Part shown: positions 11,360 through 24,070 of the stretch, piece after piece
How the letters are laid out: the number at the start of each line of letters is the position of its first letter
Position numbering within the stretch: the first letter of the stretch is position 1
Assembly (NCBI GenBank): GCA_023313575.1
Contig: JAJTTP010000001.1
Coordinates: 806,001-870,000, forward strand
Length of the DNA stretch: 64,000 bases
Direction of reading: 5' to 3'
Source of the DNA: Eutypella sp. D-1
Taxonomy: Eukaryota > Ascomycota > Sordariomycetes > Xylariales > Diatrypaceae
Made by a program: the position numbers and the translations under genes
The notes under the pieces: generated by a model
The model's input: the letters and a program-made list of their open reading frames with translations, nothing else
The model's database searches: none
What the model was told of the DNA's origin: nothing

Positions 11360-13416
11360 ATGACACACGAATCAGCTGACAGCCCTAATGGCTTGCCCTT
11401 GGGTCAGGGCAACTCCGAAGGGGAGAAAAATGTTGAGGAGGGTGAGGTGACCAGTCAAGGTTCCACGACTGATGCCCATAAGAACAGCATGGTATATATC
11501 CATGGCGGTCGGTTCTGGCTGATCTCCATCGCGTATGTTTGAAGCAACCCCCAGTCACACGGAGAACTAAGAGACTCACATTTCCCACTGCAGTATCGCC
11601 ATAATAATGTTCATCGTGAACCTGGAGGTCCCAGTCGTGGTCACCGCCCTAGTCGCCATCACGAATGTGCTCGGCGGCTTTGAAAGGGTCGGTTGGGTCG
11701 TTGCCAGTTACCTCCTCGGATATGTTGGTTCGTGCCAAGCCCTAACGAGGCCCCCTTCCTTCATCCTGATAAATGCTTACACCTCTCCATTAGCCGTCAT
11801 AGTGGTCTTCGCCAAGGCTAGCGATATCTTCGGTCGGAAGCTCATCTTTCTCCTTTCCATCGCGATCTTTATCATCTTCTCAGCCGCCTGCAGCGCCTCC
11901 CAGACTATCAATCAACTGTCAGTCAACATACAGTCCCCATTTCTGTTATGGGAATAAGCTCATGGCTTACTTGTGTCATAGCATCATCTTCCGTGCGTTT
12001 CAGGGGGTCGGTGGCGGTGGTTGCTTTTCGCTTTGCACAATCCTCACGATTGAACTTGTTCCACCTGAAAAGTATACTCAATACGTAACTGGTATATCCG
12101 TATCTGTTACGTTGGCTTTACTTCTAGGCCCCATTGTCGGCGGCGCCATTGCTGCCAACACGGACTGGAGATGGATCTTCATCATCAAGTATGCCAACAC
12201 CGAACTTTTGACCTCTGTTCTTTATTCGGCTCACACATATTTACCTTTGGTTCAATAGCGTTCCCATCGCAGCACCGGCGTTCGTAATTTCACTATTCGC
12301 GATTCCAAGGGAGTTCCCGTACCAGGGACAGGGCAAGCATTACCGTAAAGGGTTCAAGGATCTGGTCACGAAGGCCACATTTAGCCGCATCGACATGCCG
12401 GGCACATTTCTCATCGTGACCGCAGCGCTGTCTCTTACGGCAGCGTTCGAAGAGGCGGATGCGTCCTTCCCGTGGAGATCGGCCTACGTCATCACTCTGT
12501 TGAGCGCGTCCGGAGTCTTGTGGATCACTTTAGTGGCATGGGAGCGATATGTGACGCTTTCTAACAAAGCTCGGGAGCCGGTATTACCGTGGACATTCCT
12601 TATAAATCGCCAAATGCTGGGAATATTGCTGTAAAGTTTCCTTTTGCAATTCGACAACCGGATCTTGGGGTAGCTGACATGCAATTCTTAGTAACTTCCT
12701 CCTCCTTGGCGGCCCCACTATCGTCGGCATGTTCCTGATCCCTCAACGATTTCAACTGGTGTACGGCACGTCGGGCCTCGATGCTGGCGTGAGGTTAATA
12801 CCATTCACACTGATGATGCCGATTGGAACAATACTGGCGTCTACCATCGCCGGAAGGCTTAAGGTTCCGCCATTATACCTGGTACTTTCCGGGTCCTGCC
12901 TTCAAGTCATTGGCTTCGCGCTGATGGGAACTCTGCCGACGTCGCTAGATATGCCTAAACGAATCTATGCCTTCCAAGTCATTGCTGGCCTTGGATGTGG
13001 CATGAATTTTACACTGCTATTTGTCATGATTCCTTTTATCGTCGAGAAACGCTATCACGGTAAGTCCTACCGCAACATCGCTCAGCTGCTATAGGGTCTA
13101 ACGCATTCAAGCTGTCGGAATGGGAGCGGCAGCCCAGTTCAGATTCATCGGTAGCGCCATAATCTTAGCGATCTCGACGTCCGTATTCAACACATATATG
13201 CGGCCCCGACTGCATGAGATCCTGGGCAATTCAGATACAGATTCCTTACTCCGTTCTGTAGACGCGATAACATCACTAGCCCCCAGGACGCTGAGCGAAG
13301 TTCAACGGTCCCTCGCCGAAGGGTATAATCGCCAGATGCTCGTGCTCTGCATATCAGCCGCATTGCAGGTCCCTGCATCGCTGCTTATGTGGAAGAAGAG
13401 GCAACTCGTGGTGTGA
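11360..13416 (+). CDS. MFS drug/metabolite efflux transporter (14-helix DHA2 type)
   Basis: Proton-driven major facilitator of the plasma membrane. Seven exons, 11360-11532, 11594-11727, 11794-11917, 11982-12188, 12259-12630, 12692-13059 and 13112-13416, join to 560 residues; the six introns are 52-70 bp. After a hydrophilic head of about 45 residues come about 14 hydrophobic helices. Motif A is seen as ASDIFGRKL, motif B as FRAFQGVGGGG, and the antiporter motif C as GPIVGGAIA, which together fit the DHA2 drug:H+ antiporters that export toxins, drugs or the cell's own secondary metabolites. No biosynthetic backbone gene is adjacent, so the substrate is open. The gene stands alone between two long non-coding stretches. 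Confidence 0.93.
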
Positions 13417-14397
13417 GACGCCCCCCGGAAGTTGACTAACTTATGTACCAAGGGATGGTATTGTTTGATGCTGTTAGATCTCCTGCGCGGATGCTCCAAG
13501 TATGACCGGGACAATTGATTTACCCTGGACACGATCATGGCACACATGGGTTGACGAAGTTCGTGGCGAATGCTTGAGAAAGGCCCTAGCCTAGCCTATG
13601 GCCAGGGTGCGGGGATTGTGCGTGCAATGCCTTATTTCTCTTACTCACGATATGGGAGATGTCAGGGAGGATTAGTACGAGTGACTTCCAGTTCTAGCAT
13701 GCAACTTCATCATAAAATAGCAGCTTATCTATCGCGTTGGAATTATAACTCATGCGGCTGGAACATACACAATGAATTGTAGCTTATACCACTTTGCCTG
13801 CATGAACGTTTAGCAAGCTTTGTTCCATCACCTAGGCTTACCCCACCAAACCCCTATTTAAGTAACCCTACCTAATTGCCTTGTTCCGGCTCCTATTCAT
13901 GGGTCCTTCGGCCCACTTAGTACAGACCCTAGCCACTACAATATGTAGGCACCTCCATACTTCTCAGCCTCTACTGGCCTTACTGAGCGAGTTGTGTTGC
14001 ACCACCACACTTAGTCTTGCAACGCCACCATTCAGGAACTCCCCTGCCACCAAGAGTACAAGACAATCCTCAATTTTTGGGGCTCACTCATTGGTAGTGT
14101 ATGATAAAAAACTACCTAATGACCATTACAGCAATTTAGTGTAGTGGGACCAATCTGAGTAAAAGGTCATGGCACAAAGCTGTCACCTGTGTATTGACCT
14201 GCTTTTTTGGGGGGGGGGGGGGGGAGGCGGGTAATGGATATGTAGTTTAGCTGGTTGCGATTTTTCTTCTCGCAATGCTACCAGCAGTAAAAGCTCGTGC
14301 CCTTCCATCAGGAACTATCGCAGACTCATCTCTCCTTCAGGAAGTTCGAAACTGGGATGCAATCCCAAGCCCCCCTGTACAGTCTGCGCTGTGCTCA
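13417..14397. other. Convergent intergenic region with a poly-G run
   Basis: About 980 bp between the 3' ends of the MFS and mucin genes. A T6 tract followed by 16 G lies near 14203-14224. Small frames at 13570-13782 and 13881-14144 are not supported by any family feature. Confidence 0.5.
14209..14224. repeat. Homopolymer run of 16 G
   Basis: Sixteen consecutive G on the plus strand directly after six T. A run like this is prone to length error in sequencing and could form a quadruplex in DNA. Confidence 0.9.
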
Positions 14398-17300
14398 CTA
14401 CAAGCCTTTAGCGTTAACACACCTTGCACCGTCATTCGTCGACGCTTTAGGGCCATTTGACACTTGCTTAGCTGTTGTGCTGCCACTCTCTGGTAGTGGA
14501 AATTTCCATATTACTCCGCTTCCATTCTCTGATGCATAGAGCGCCTTGTCATCAGAGGCGTACGCGGCGCCCCAGGTGGTAGTACCAGAAAGTAGTTTCG
14601 GTATAATATTTCCATAGTTCGTCAGCGTCTTCCACGTCTTGGTCCTCCTATCAAATTGCATCAAGTATGTGTTCGCGAAGAGTCCCACCAGGCCCAGAGC
14701 CCCGTAGTCATATCCGATTGCATAGAGATAATTGGGTATTCCAGGAATATAAGCCCAATCATAAACGGCATAGTCTGGGAGCTTGGAAACGGTGCCCGTT
14801 GATATGGTTTGACCATATGTAGTCGAGCCCGGCTTGAGGTCTATCTGTATCCATTTATTGCCGTTGTCGGTGGCCCAGTATTGGGAATTTTCATCCACAT
14901 CACCTCCACTCACAGTAAAGCCCACAGATCCAAACGTGACCGAGGCACCGGAGGCCGAAATGCGAATGAGGTTCGTCGATGCGTCTGTGCCCAAAGCACC
15001 ATAGATGTAGTTATCAGCAATGTTGTAACCTATCGCATTGATAGTACGGCCATCGCCAACGGCACTCTTGATCAATGTCGTGGTTCCAGTCGATATATTG
15101 ACGCTGTAAAGTGTCTGACCTTGTATGAGGTAACCGAACGGATCACAGTTGAGTGTTGGTAGCGCCGCTGTCGTAGTTGAGCTTGATGAACTCGACGTAC
15201 TTGATATACTGGAACTCGTTGAGCTTGAGCTTGTTATGCTTGAGCTTGTCGTGCTTGAACTTGTTGTGCTTGAGATGCTTGAACTAGATGAGCTGATGCT
15301 TGAGCTCGACGTGCTCGATATGCTGGAACTGGATGTGCTTGAGCTTGTTGCGCTGGAGCTTGTTGTGCTTGAGATACTTGAACTGGTGGTGCTTAAGACG
15401 CTTGAGCTGGAGCTTGTTACGCTTGAGCTTGTTGTGCTTGAGCTGGTTGTGCTTGAGATACTTGAACTAGGTGAGCTTGAAATGCTTGAGCTCAACGTGC
15501 TCGAAACACTTGAAGTTGTCGTACTCGAGATACTTGAAGTTGAGGAGCTTGAGGAACTTAACGTGCTTGATATGCTGGAACTTGTTATACTAGAAGTACT
15601 TGAGATGCTGGAGCTGGTTGTGCTTGAAACACTTGAGCTTGTGGCACTTGGACCTGACGAGCTTGTTATACTTAAACTCGATGAACTTGATGTGTCCGAA
15701 GTGCTGAAGCTTGTCGTGCTCGGTGTACTTGTAGTAGACAGTACTGTTAAGCTAGATGTCGTGCTAGTAGTCATAGAGGTAAACGATGATTTGGTAGTAG
15801 ACGGCTCGGTCGAGGATTGTTGGCCAGAAGAGGATTGACTGGAAACTGACTGGGTACTGGATGAAATTGAAGTCGAAGTAGATTGGATAGACGACGACTG
15901 CGTAGAAGCTTGGGATGAAGAAGAGAGGGAAGAGGATTGCGTAGAAGAGGGTTGAGTAGAAGATGATTGAGTAGAAGATGATTGAGTAGAAGATGATTGA
16001 GTAGAAGATGATTGAGTAGAAGAGGATTGAGTAGATGATTGAGAGAAAGCCGACTCGGTTGAGGAATTTTCTGTAGAGGTCTTTGTAAACGAGTTTTGGG
16101 TTGAAGAGGAGGTAGAAGACAACTGAGTAGAGGATGATGACGTAGATGATGATTCGGTAGTAGAAGATTGGGTGGAAGGTATACTAGTAAATGAAGACTG
16201 GGTAGAGGATAACTCGGTAGATGTTGACTCAGAAGGAGACGGTTGTATGGAAGAAGCTCCAATGGAAGAAGATTGACTTGAAGTGGACTCGCTATAAGAT
16301 TGAGTCGAAGACGTAATGGAGGACTGTGTGGTGGTTGAAACATCAAATGATATTGTTGGAGACTGACTAGAAGATGATGTGGAAGGTGGTGTGGAAGAGG
16401 ATGTGATAAGGATTGAGGACTCCGTCGAGGCAGATTGGGTTATAGTGAATTGGGTAGAAGTGGTCTGAGTAGAAGATGATTGTGAAGAGGACGATTGGGT
16501 AGAGGATAATTGGAGGAAAGTTGAAGTAGAAGAGGTCTCAGTTGAAGATTGAGTAAAGTATGATGTAGTGACGGATGAGATCGAAGAGTCAGCGGAAGAC
16601 GATGTTGTCAAAGAAACGCTAATGGAGCTGCTGCTGTCGGTATCCACTGAGGATAAGCTAGGCGGTGAAGTACTGCTAGATGAAGACAGAGCCGAGGAAG
16701 AGAGAGAAAATGTTGAACTAATCGACGAAATTTCGGAAGATTCGGTGCTGCTAATAGATAAGATAGAGGTGACAGTCATCGAAACAGATGATGATGAGGT
16801 TGAGCTAAGAGAACTGGTATCTGAGAATGATGTAGTAGATACCACGTTAACTGACGAAGAGTCAGAACTGGTGGAACTGATTATGCTAAGGGAATCAAGC
16901 GAAGAAAGACTAGTTATAGTGTTGCTTGTACCACCAGGCGTTGTGCTGGTGTACGATGACAGGGAGGACGAAGTACTAGTATTACTGATACCGTCAGATG
17001 TGGAGCTAACTGTGGAACCAATAGGGGTATCATCACTGAGTGAAGTAGTTCCAGAAATCGTAGTGCCAACGGTTCCAAGGTCCGTGGTAGACGAAGTTGA
17101 ACTGGTAGATGTAACTAAGCGTTGTGTGGAAGATATTTCAGTTTCAGATGAAGTTATGGTTATGCTAGATGAGTCATCTGCAGAAGAAGTAGTTGATAGA
17201 AGAGGTGTCCCAGGCGAAATGGTGCTTGAATAATCGGGCACGACCGTGCTCGACTCGGTGTTACTTGGCAAATCCGAGTCGGTCCCGCTTGAGCTCTGCA

Positions 17301-20300
17301 CTGCCCTGCTTGAAGAGCTTAAGCTGAGTGATTCTGTCCCTGTGAATTCTGAAGATGTTGAAATTGAGCTCGCTGTCATTGAAACCGATGGTGTTGATGT
17401 GTATCCCTGACTAACGTCGGAATTTATTGACGAATTGAAAGACGTAATAGAAATTGTGGACAAAATTGTGTCGGAGGAAGATATGCTGGAAGAGTCACGA
17501 CCCGTATCAGTAGATCCAGGACTTGAGGTGTAGCTATCTAGAGAAGAATCGCTACTTGTGGACGTCATAGCCTCGTCAGATGAAAGCGTTGACTTGCTGG
17601 TGCTTATACCAGTTGAGTTAATAGACGCTGACGCTGACTGCACAGGGCTGGAGACACTTGGAGTAGAGAGTGACAAGGAGTCGCTGGAATTATACGACAA
17701 TGTGGTGGCAGAGCTTGCTCCAGTGGGCGCTTCAGAGGAAGTGGATGGGTACATGGTATCGGAAGCAGATTTGGTCGTATCAGACCCAGCCACCGTGGAA
17801 GAACTAGATGTAAAGCTTTGGCTACTCGTAGACGGGAAAGTTAAAGATGACGCAGTGCTTTCTGATAAGTCACTGTCACTTCCGGTAATCGAGGAAGACT
17901 GGATTGAGCTCAATTTGGATGTAGATTGGGTGCTCGTAGTAGAAATGTCCCTTGTGCTGTTAATGGCAACGGAAGAACTAGTCGCTTCTGACTCGTTCAA
18001 TGAAGTGGAGTAACTAGCCACCGACGTAGTTTCACTTGAACTTAAGTAACTGGAGTTGCTAGACTCAATGGAGGCAGACACCGAACTCAATGTATCTGTT
18101 TTGGATGAGGTGGAAGGGTCCATTTCAGTCCCTGAAAGTGATGTCGAGGTGGAAAATGTCTCTTGGCTACTAGAGTTGACTTCACTAGTTACGTCTGTTT
18201 GGCTGTTTGAACCTAGAATCGTCTGAGTGCTCGATATAAAGCGTGTGCTGGTTGTTGTAGTTATTTCGTCAGCACTGGAGCTCGGTGGATTAACAGATGA
18301 TATACTGTCGAATTGTGTTGTTGAGGACGCAGTTTGACTTGATTCGCTGCTACTAAGATCGCTCGAGTGTAGCGAATTTGTTACTGAAGAGCGAGTTTCA
18401 CTCGTATCTATATTGGTTACGGAGCTTATCAGACTGTCTGTTCGGGATTGTGAATTGAGGGATCCCGTATTCGTTGAGGAAACGGTAGTTTCCAAGGTTG
18501 AGCTCGTTGACGGAGTCATGATGGTAGTTCCGGAAGCAGTAGTATCTGATGACCCAACACTCGAGCTGTTTGATTCAGTCGATTCTACTGAGGCTTCACT
18601 TCGGGTCGTCACGGGACGGTTACTGGTTCGCGAAGTCTGAAGCTGTTCGTCTGTTGAAGTTGTCGAGATATATGAATCACTCGACGACAACGTTTTGGGA
18701 GATGAGCTAGCTTCTGTGGCAGAGATTGAACTGGCCATGTTGCTAGACATCTTACTCGTTGAACTTTGAAAGGGGTCCGTCCCCTGTTGAGAAGAGAGGG
18801 TAGACTCTTGCGTTGGCGAGATTGCTCTTGATGGCGAAACACTAAGAGCAGTTGTAGAGGTCGATCTGGATGAATTCGATGTGCTGGTAAGATCTATTAC
18901 ACTTGATGAAATGGATATACTAGTACTATCTGAATTTGATAAGCTCTTAGACATACTCCCATCGGATGCACTCGTGGTCCTCGATGTGCCCACTGAACCT
19001 GAGATGATTGTACTTGTTGATGTTGCCAGAGATCCGTGGCTACTGGAGCTACTGGTAGTAGCACTAGAAAGAAGTGAAACAGTCGTTACAGTGCCTGTGG
19101 GCGTGGAATATTCAGTCAATGCAGAATTAGGCGTGCTAGCTGTTAAGATGTCGGATGCTGAGATTTCGGTCACGCTGTTTCGTAACGAAGTTGATGTCCC
19201 ACTTAATGAAGTAATATCGACAGTTATTGTGGCTTTAGATGAAGCCGAAGTCGGTAATGAGATAAGTGTATTGGTTTCGGTCGAATTGACTGTGCTACTA
19301 ATACTTGAAGAATCCTGGGGTACATTCGACGAGCTATCGGGATCCGTTGATGAAACAGTCGCGCTCGTTTCATTTAACCCTGTTTGGCTACTGAGAATAG
19401 TTGTACTGATAGACTCTGAACCAGCAATAGTAGAGATACTCGTAAGTGTTGATGGCGTAGTGCTGGTTCTGCTTGATACGGTGATTATTTCACCATCGCG
19501 ACACTGACTTGCTATAATTCATTTAGCCTGAGCCTTGGGTCATAACGAGAAGCCATTTGTGAAGAGAGAGAAGAATAAGGGGTAGTTACCTCTATAAACG
19601 CGAAGGTCAACACGCTCGCAATCATCCGGTGCGCCATCTTCGATGAAGGAAACAAGCAAATCACCATCTGGCAGCTGGCAGAACTGTGCCTCTCCAGTGA
19701 AGAATTTCGGATTGGCCCAGATCAGGGTCTCGTTGGCCACGGAGAATGTGGTGCTAATCGAGCCTTCCGCCGAAATTTCCATCAAATTAATGTAGGGGAC
19801 ATCGGGGTCAACTGAGATCAACCGATCCCGCAGTCGTAGTTGGCCTTGGCTTCTGCGGAACACTGTGGCATCCGAACAATTCGATCCATCAGTAGGGTCT
19901 CTATCACCGACGAAGCCAGGATCTATATCTCGTTTTCCTAGTGAGGATGCCTGTTGCTCTGGTTTTTTCTTCCTGGTAAACCCATCAAATCTAGGCTGGA
20001 TACTTAATATCACCACTGAACTGGGCAAGGGGCTCGAGCTCGGTGTTGCTAGAGATTTAGAGCTTGGAGCAGAGGTAAGAGGGCTGGGACGAGTCGTCGA
20101 TAAGCTCACGGAGACAGATGGTCCTGGTGTTGTTGTGGTAGCCACGCTGGATTTACTTGCTGGAGATGATCCTACAGTGACGCTTGGCTTGGACGGGCTA
20201 AATGATTGATTAGCAGACGACGGAATTCGTGTACTACCTGAATTAGGCTGCTTGCTTGATCCAGTTTCCCTTGTCGTGCTCTGTGGGTTAACAGTCCGTG

Positions 20301-20988
20301 ACTGACTTGAACCTGGGGGGGTTTTGGTTGCAGAGGAAAGCGCCTGGTCTTGACTTGGTGATTGAATTGCAGGGGGTCTCTTATCTGTTATAGAACTTCT
20401 GGCACTACTACTTGGTTTAGTTATGGATATTGTCGATGACCTCATGGGAATTGTGCGCGAAGGTTTCCCGATAGTTGATAAGATCGCGCTCGAGGGTGTA
20501 GTAGTCATATCCGACCTGCTCTGTTGCTTGGACTTTGAGGATCGTGCGCTTGAGGTGATAGTAATTGATGTTGACCCAGATCGCATTGAGATGGGTTGTT
20601 TATCCGAATACATGGGAGAATCATAGGCGGCAGGCGGGTCCAGTGTCCCGCTATCTCGAGTTTCGCCATCGTTCACAGATGTACCAGCCTGAACCCCTGT
20701 CGTGTGATCTGATGCGATACTTGACGGACCAAATTTCGTAGGGCTAGAAAAGCTAGTCGAAGTAGTCAGAGCCTCGGGTATGTGAATAGAATCACGATTG
20801 GCTGTTGAGTCTTCTGGCGAAGTCTCTAGGCTTGCAGGCAGACTGAAGGTTATTGTCGTGACGTAGACATAGCAAATAGATTTACCATTGAAGAAGATAT
20901 CACCTTCTTCATGGAGGGGAATCCCAAGGATAGTAGGTAGCAGATATGCGGCAATAACTAGAGCCAGTCTCATGATTGCCTGCCGCAT
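14398..20988 (-). CDS. Giant secreted Ser/Thr-rich mucin with N-terminal DUF7908-like and C-terminal DUF6923-like domains
   Basis: Two exons, 20988-19590 and 19511-14398, with a 78-bp intron (donor GTAACT, acceptor ATAG), join to 2,170 residues. A signal peptide (RLALVIAAYLLPTILG) opens the protein; Met6 is an alternative start. A Ser/Thr/Pro stalk follows, then about residues 360-480 a compact module with GSISTTFSV, FCQLPDGDLLVSF and a conserved Cys, resembling the fungal DUF7908 family. About 1,430 residues of Ser/Thr repeats come next, including QSSST, SSSISSTTS and scattered N-x-S/T. The last 255 residues form a globular domain starting LNCDPFGYLIQ, with repeated YGALG/YAIGYDYG strands, resembling DUF6923. 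There is no GPI signal after it. Such proteins are heavily O-mannosylated and sit in the wall or matrix; adhesion is plausible but inferred. Domain names are from memory and need an HMM check. Confidence 0.88.
15941..16030. repeat. 15-bp tandem repeat inside the mucin coding sequence
   Basis: Six contiguous copies of gtagaagatgattga; four are identical (15956-16015) and the first and last differ by one or two bases. On the reverse strand it encodes the pentapeptide QSSST. Because the unit is a multiple of three, copy-number change would alter protein length without breaking the frame. Confidence 0.9.
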
Positions 20989-22686
20989 ACAATAGATTAT
21001 ACATCTTTGGTAGTAAACGCTTCCTCCGATACCTGTTGTTCACTATTACCTGAGCAGCTGCCAATGGTATGTGAGTTGAGCACTCACCAGGACCAATATC
21101 TATCTAAGCAATGCATGAAGTTTTGAGGTAGGCTAAGTAAACACTGCATACGGCAATTGCAGCATGCATTCCGTTGTAAGAAGTTGAAGAAAGGTACAGA
21201 TAACGTCACAGGAAACTGAAGTCCTATAACACACCCACAAGAGAATCACTCCGTGTCTCTCATTAATACGTTGGCGTCACTAGAGTCAACCCTTGCTATC
21301 TTCTATACTTCCGATTATCCGAACATTATCAACAATGTTTCCTATGCGAACGCCAGGATGAGACCATCACCGCCTGATCACCCGACTGCATTGGGATACA
21401 TACAGGGCCATGCATGATTTTTGTTGGACGATTACATTGGTCGATGAGACATGTCCATACCAATCATGCCAAACATTTAAGATCCCATGGGCCTGTCTCT
21501 TGGGCTCGAAATGTCTCTCGGGCTTATCCGCCACCCGCTAATCACCATAGTAACGTGAGCACGGGTGAGATCTAAAGAACAATGACTCTTGTGTCACACT
21601 ACACATGCCGTTAGGTGGCTTAATCAAACGATTCTAGACGCCTCGCACGTTTTCATTTAGCTGAATGCGACTCAGGAATTCGCCATTGAAATTGCTGCCA
21701 CCATACCCTACCCATGGGGATCGCAAGAGTACTCTCCTAGCAAAGAGGTAATGTAATCATAATTTCCGGTCGCTAATTCTCTGTTGGACACACAAATCCT
21801 AGTATGTATAGACATATTAGCAGCAAACCGAGTAGAAAACTAGGAGCCATGACCAGAAACAAAAATATATTACCGGCTATGATGACGAGCATAAACACAT
21901 GGCGTATGCAACACATTACAGAGACACTTGTGTGACACCAGGTGGTGGTTAATAACGTAAGACTCGGATGACGAACATACCTACGCCTTCATGAGGCGTT
22001 GATCAACTCTTGAATACTAACACTGAAATGCCTCTATGTAACCGTCATCTGCTTATCCCATCAACCTCTCGTTGTCCTCATATCTACCATCTCTATCTAC
22101 TTCTCACGAGCATCTATCAGCTGATTTCGGTCAATGATGAAGGTTAAAGTACAAGTTGATACCGAAACATGCATTGCCAAGCAACGTGCATCGATATGAC
22201 TGTTAGTATGCGAGCCAATGTATATAAAGCAAGAGCGGTATTACCTGGCGAATTGTTATCCCTGACCGCTGGCCCGTCCACGAACGTGGCGTTAGTGGAG
22301 AATGCGGAGGACATCGATAACAAAACTAGGATAGAGTGAAATAAATAGAATGCATGCCAACCTGCCAACCTCCTAATACATCTGTATGGTGGACTGGATT
22401 ACCGTCCCCCATGTGCAGTGACTCAAAAGTAATTGATAGTCTCTCATGGTATTAGCTCGTTGGTACCAAGAGAAGAATTTCTCAGCGCTGCGTTATATAT
22501 AACTTGTGCGTATAGTTGCCGCCTGGTATTATGAAGATGGTTCTCATTACAGTCTGCCTGACCTGATGTACGATGCATGCGCACATTCTAATTCCATCCA
22601 TACCCAAATAAAGCAACACAACCTCTGAGGTTCGTGACTCCCCACTAATGACTAGCAGCAGAGATAGGTACCCCGATACATATCCC
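20989..22686. other. Long intergenic region, no gene seen
   Basis: About 1.7 kb upstream of the mucin gene. Moderately AT-rich. The only open frame of note (22144-22368, reverse) begins at TTG and is discussed under rejected items. The part nearest 20989 should contain the mucin promoter. Confidence 0.5.
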
Positions 22687-23262
22687 TCAAGACCGGTTCT
22701 CTAGGAGCTTCTCCGACCACTCGTCGGCGGAGAGCACAAGTCCTTGGCGGGGAAAGACTTTCTCGGTGAGAATACGATGCACCTCCGGATCCGGATCAAG
22801 ACAGAGATCGCTGACGACCGTCAGGCTGAAATCCATATCCGCAGCCTGGCGCATCGTAGATAGAACGGCACCGCTCGTTGCTACACCCCCGAGAATCAGA
22901 CTATCGATGCCAAGGCCACGCAGGACCGTGTCTAGATCGCTTCCCGCAAAGGCAGACACACGGCGCTTGGTAACCACGATATCTCCGTCAGCCGGCGCGA
23001 CCTCGTGCGCTATATTCACTACAGCGTCACCCTCAATGAAAGCTCCATGCGACACCAGCGGGGCCAACAGTGCATTGCGCAGCGATATCTCGGGGTGGCC
23101 AGGGCGGAAGCTGGTCTTGACATGGATGATGTGAATACCTGCGGCACGAGCTTTTCGGATCGAGGTAGATACGCGCGGTAGATAGTCCGTGTTGCTGTCT
23201 TTTATGTGGCGATCCAGGATACCGTCTTGCAAGTCGAGTAGGATTAATGCGCTCTTCCCCAT
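22687..23262 (-). CDS. Isochorismatase-like (cysteine hydrolase fold) protein lacking the catalytic Cys
   Basis: Single-exon gene of 191 residues, the usual length of the isochorismatase/nicotinamidase superfamily. The family Asp (LLDLQ, Asp10) and Lys (VTKRR, Lys99) are in place. At the position of the nucleophilic Cys the motif reads GVATSGA, so residue 132 is Ala. The sequence after it (LSTMRQAADMDF, then VVSDLCLDPDPEVHR) matches a subgroup of fungal and bacterial relatives in which this Cys is often replaced. Normal members hydrolyse amide or vinyl-ether bonds through the Cys; this protein probably does not use that chemistry. Likely cytosolic. Substrate unknown. Confidence 0.9.
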   Translation of the reverse strand: MGKSALILLDLQDGILDRHIKDSNTDYLPRVSTSIRKARAAGIHIIHVKTSFRPGHPEISLRNALLAPLVSHGAFIEGDAVVNIAHEVAPADGDIVVTKRRVSAFAGSDLDTVLRGLGIDSLILGGVATSGAVLSTMRQAADMDFSLTVVSDLCLDPDPEVHRILTEKVFPRQGLVLSADEWSEKLLENRS

Positions 23263-24070
23263 CTTGAGACGTCGAGATGATGCGTTGATATAACTTTCAG
23301 GCCCCTTTCCCCACTAGGGCGAATGAATGCTCTAGGATGAATAGGCTATGTCGAAGAGTGGATCAATTGACTGTTAACTGGATTGATTGTAAACCTGTAT
23401 TGACGTATTTTGCTGGAAGCGAGTGTTGCGAAACTTAAGAATCCCTCTAGTTATGATGTTGTCGACCCCATTGCTAGATATGAGCTTCTTGTTCGGTGCC
23501 GGAACGGAGATGCCGGAGCCGACAGCGGACATATACCACCCTACATAGTACCTCGAGGGCCGTGTTTTGGTAGTTATTTCGACTCGATGGGTATTTCGAT
23601 GGTAGCAGATTCAAATGGATCAAACGGCCCGAGATAACAGCAGGTCACACTATCATAGTATGGCCAGCTTTATATAGAAATGCCTGTCTTGAACGCAAAC
23701 CCTCAGAATCTACTGCACTAATCCTGACGACTAAAACTAATTTTCCATGACGCATCAGCGGGCGGGAAGGGAAACCCCACAAGTTTATCAGTGGCTATCG
23801 TTCAGAACAGGAACACCAACAACACCTTTGTGCACTTGGTGCACAGGACATCTCTGGGCTAAGCACCAGGCATAAACCCATTCATGAGCGCTGTGATCAT
23901 TCTCTAGTAGAACCCAACGTGTTTGAGATTCGCTTGAGCTATACAGTATACCTTCTTAATTGATCTTAATTGAAAATCTCCAATCAATAGATCACTGAAC
24001 GTTGAATAACCAAAAATTACACCAACCCAAGAGCGAATTACCATGCTACATAACCCAAGTTCCCTCGAGG
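23263..24070. other. Intergenic, no gene seen
   Basis: About 800 bp upstream of the isochorismatase-like gene. A 75-codon frame at 23410-23637 has no support. Nothing else is evident. Confidence 0.45.

Noticed and set aside
15149..19507. Long plus-strand frames (229, 221, 151, 75 and 208 codons) rich in Leu, Val and Glu
   Set aside because: They are antisense shadows of the Ser/Thr mucin: TCN and ACN codons read backwards give few stops. They lack signals, domains and sensible starts.
22144..22368. Possible small secreted protein on the reverse strand (74 codons, hydrophobic start)
   Set aside because: The frame starts at TTG; the first ATG comes after the hydrophobic stretch, so there is no signal peptide. 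A possible intron inside has a branch site too close to the acceptor.
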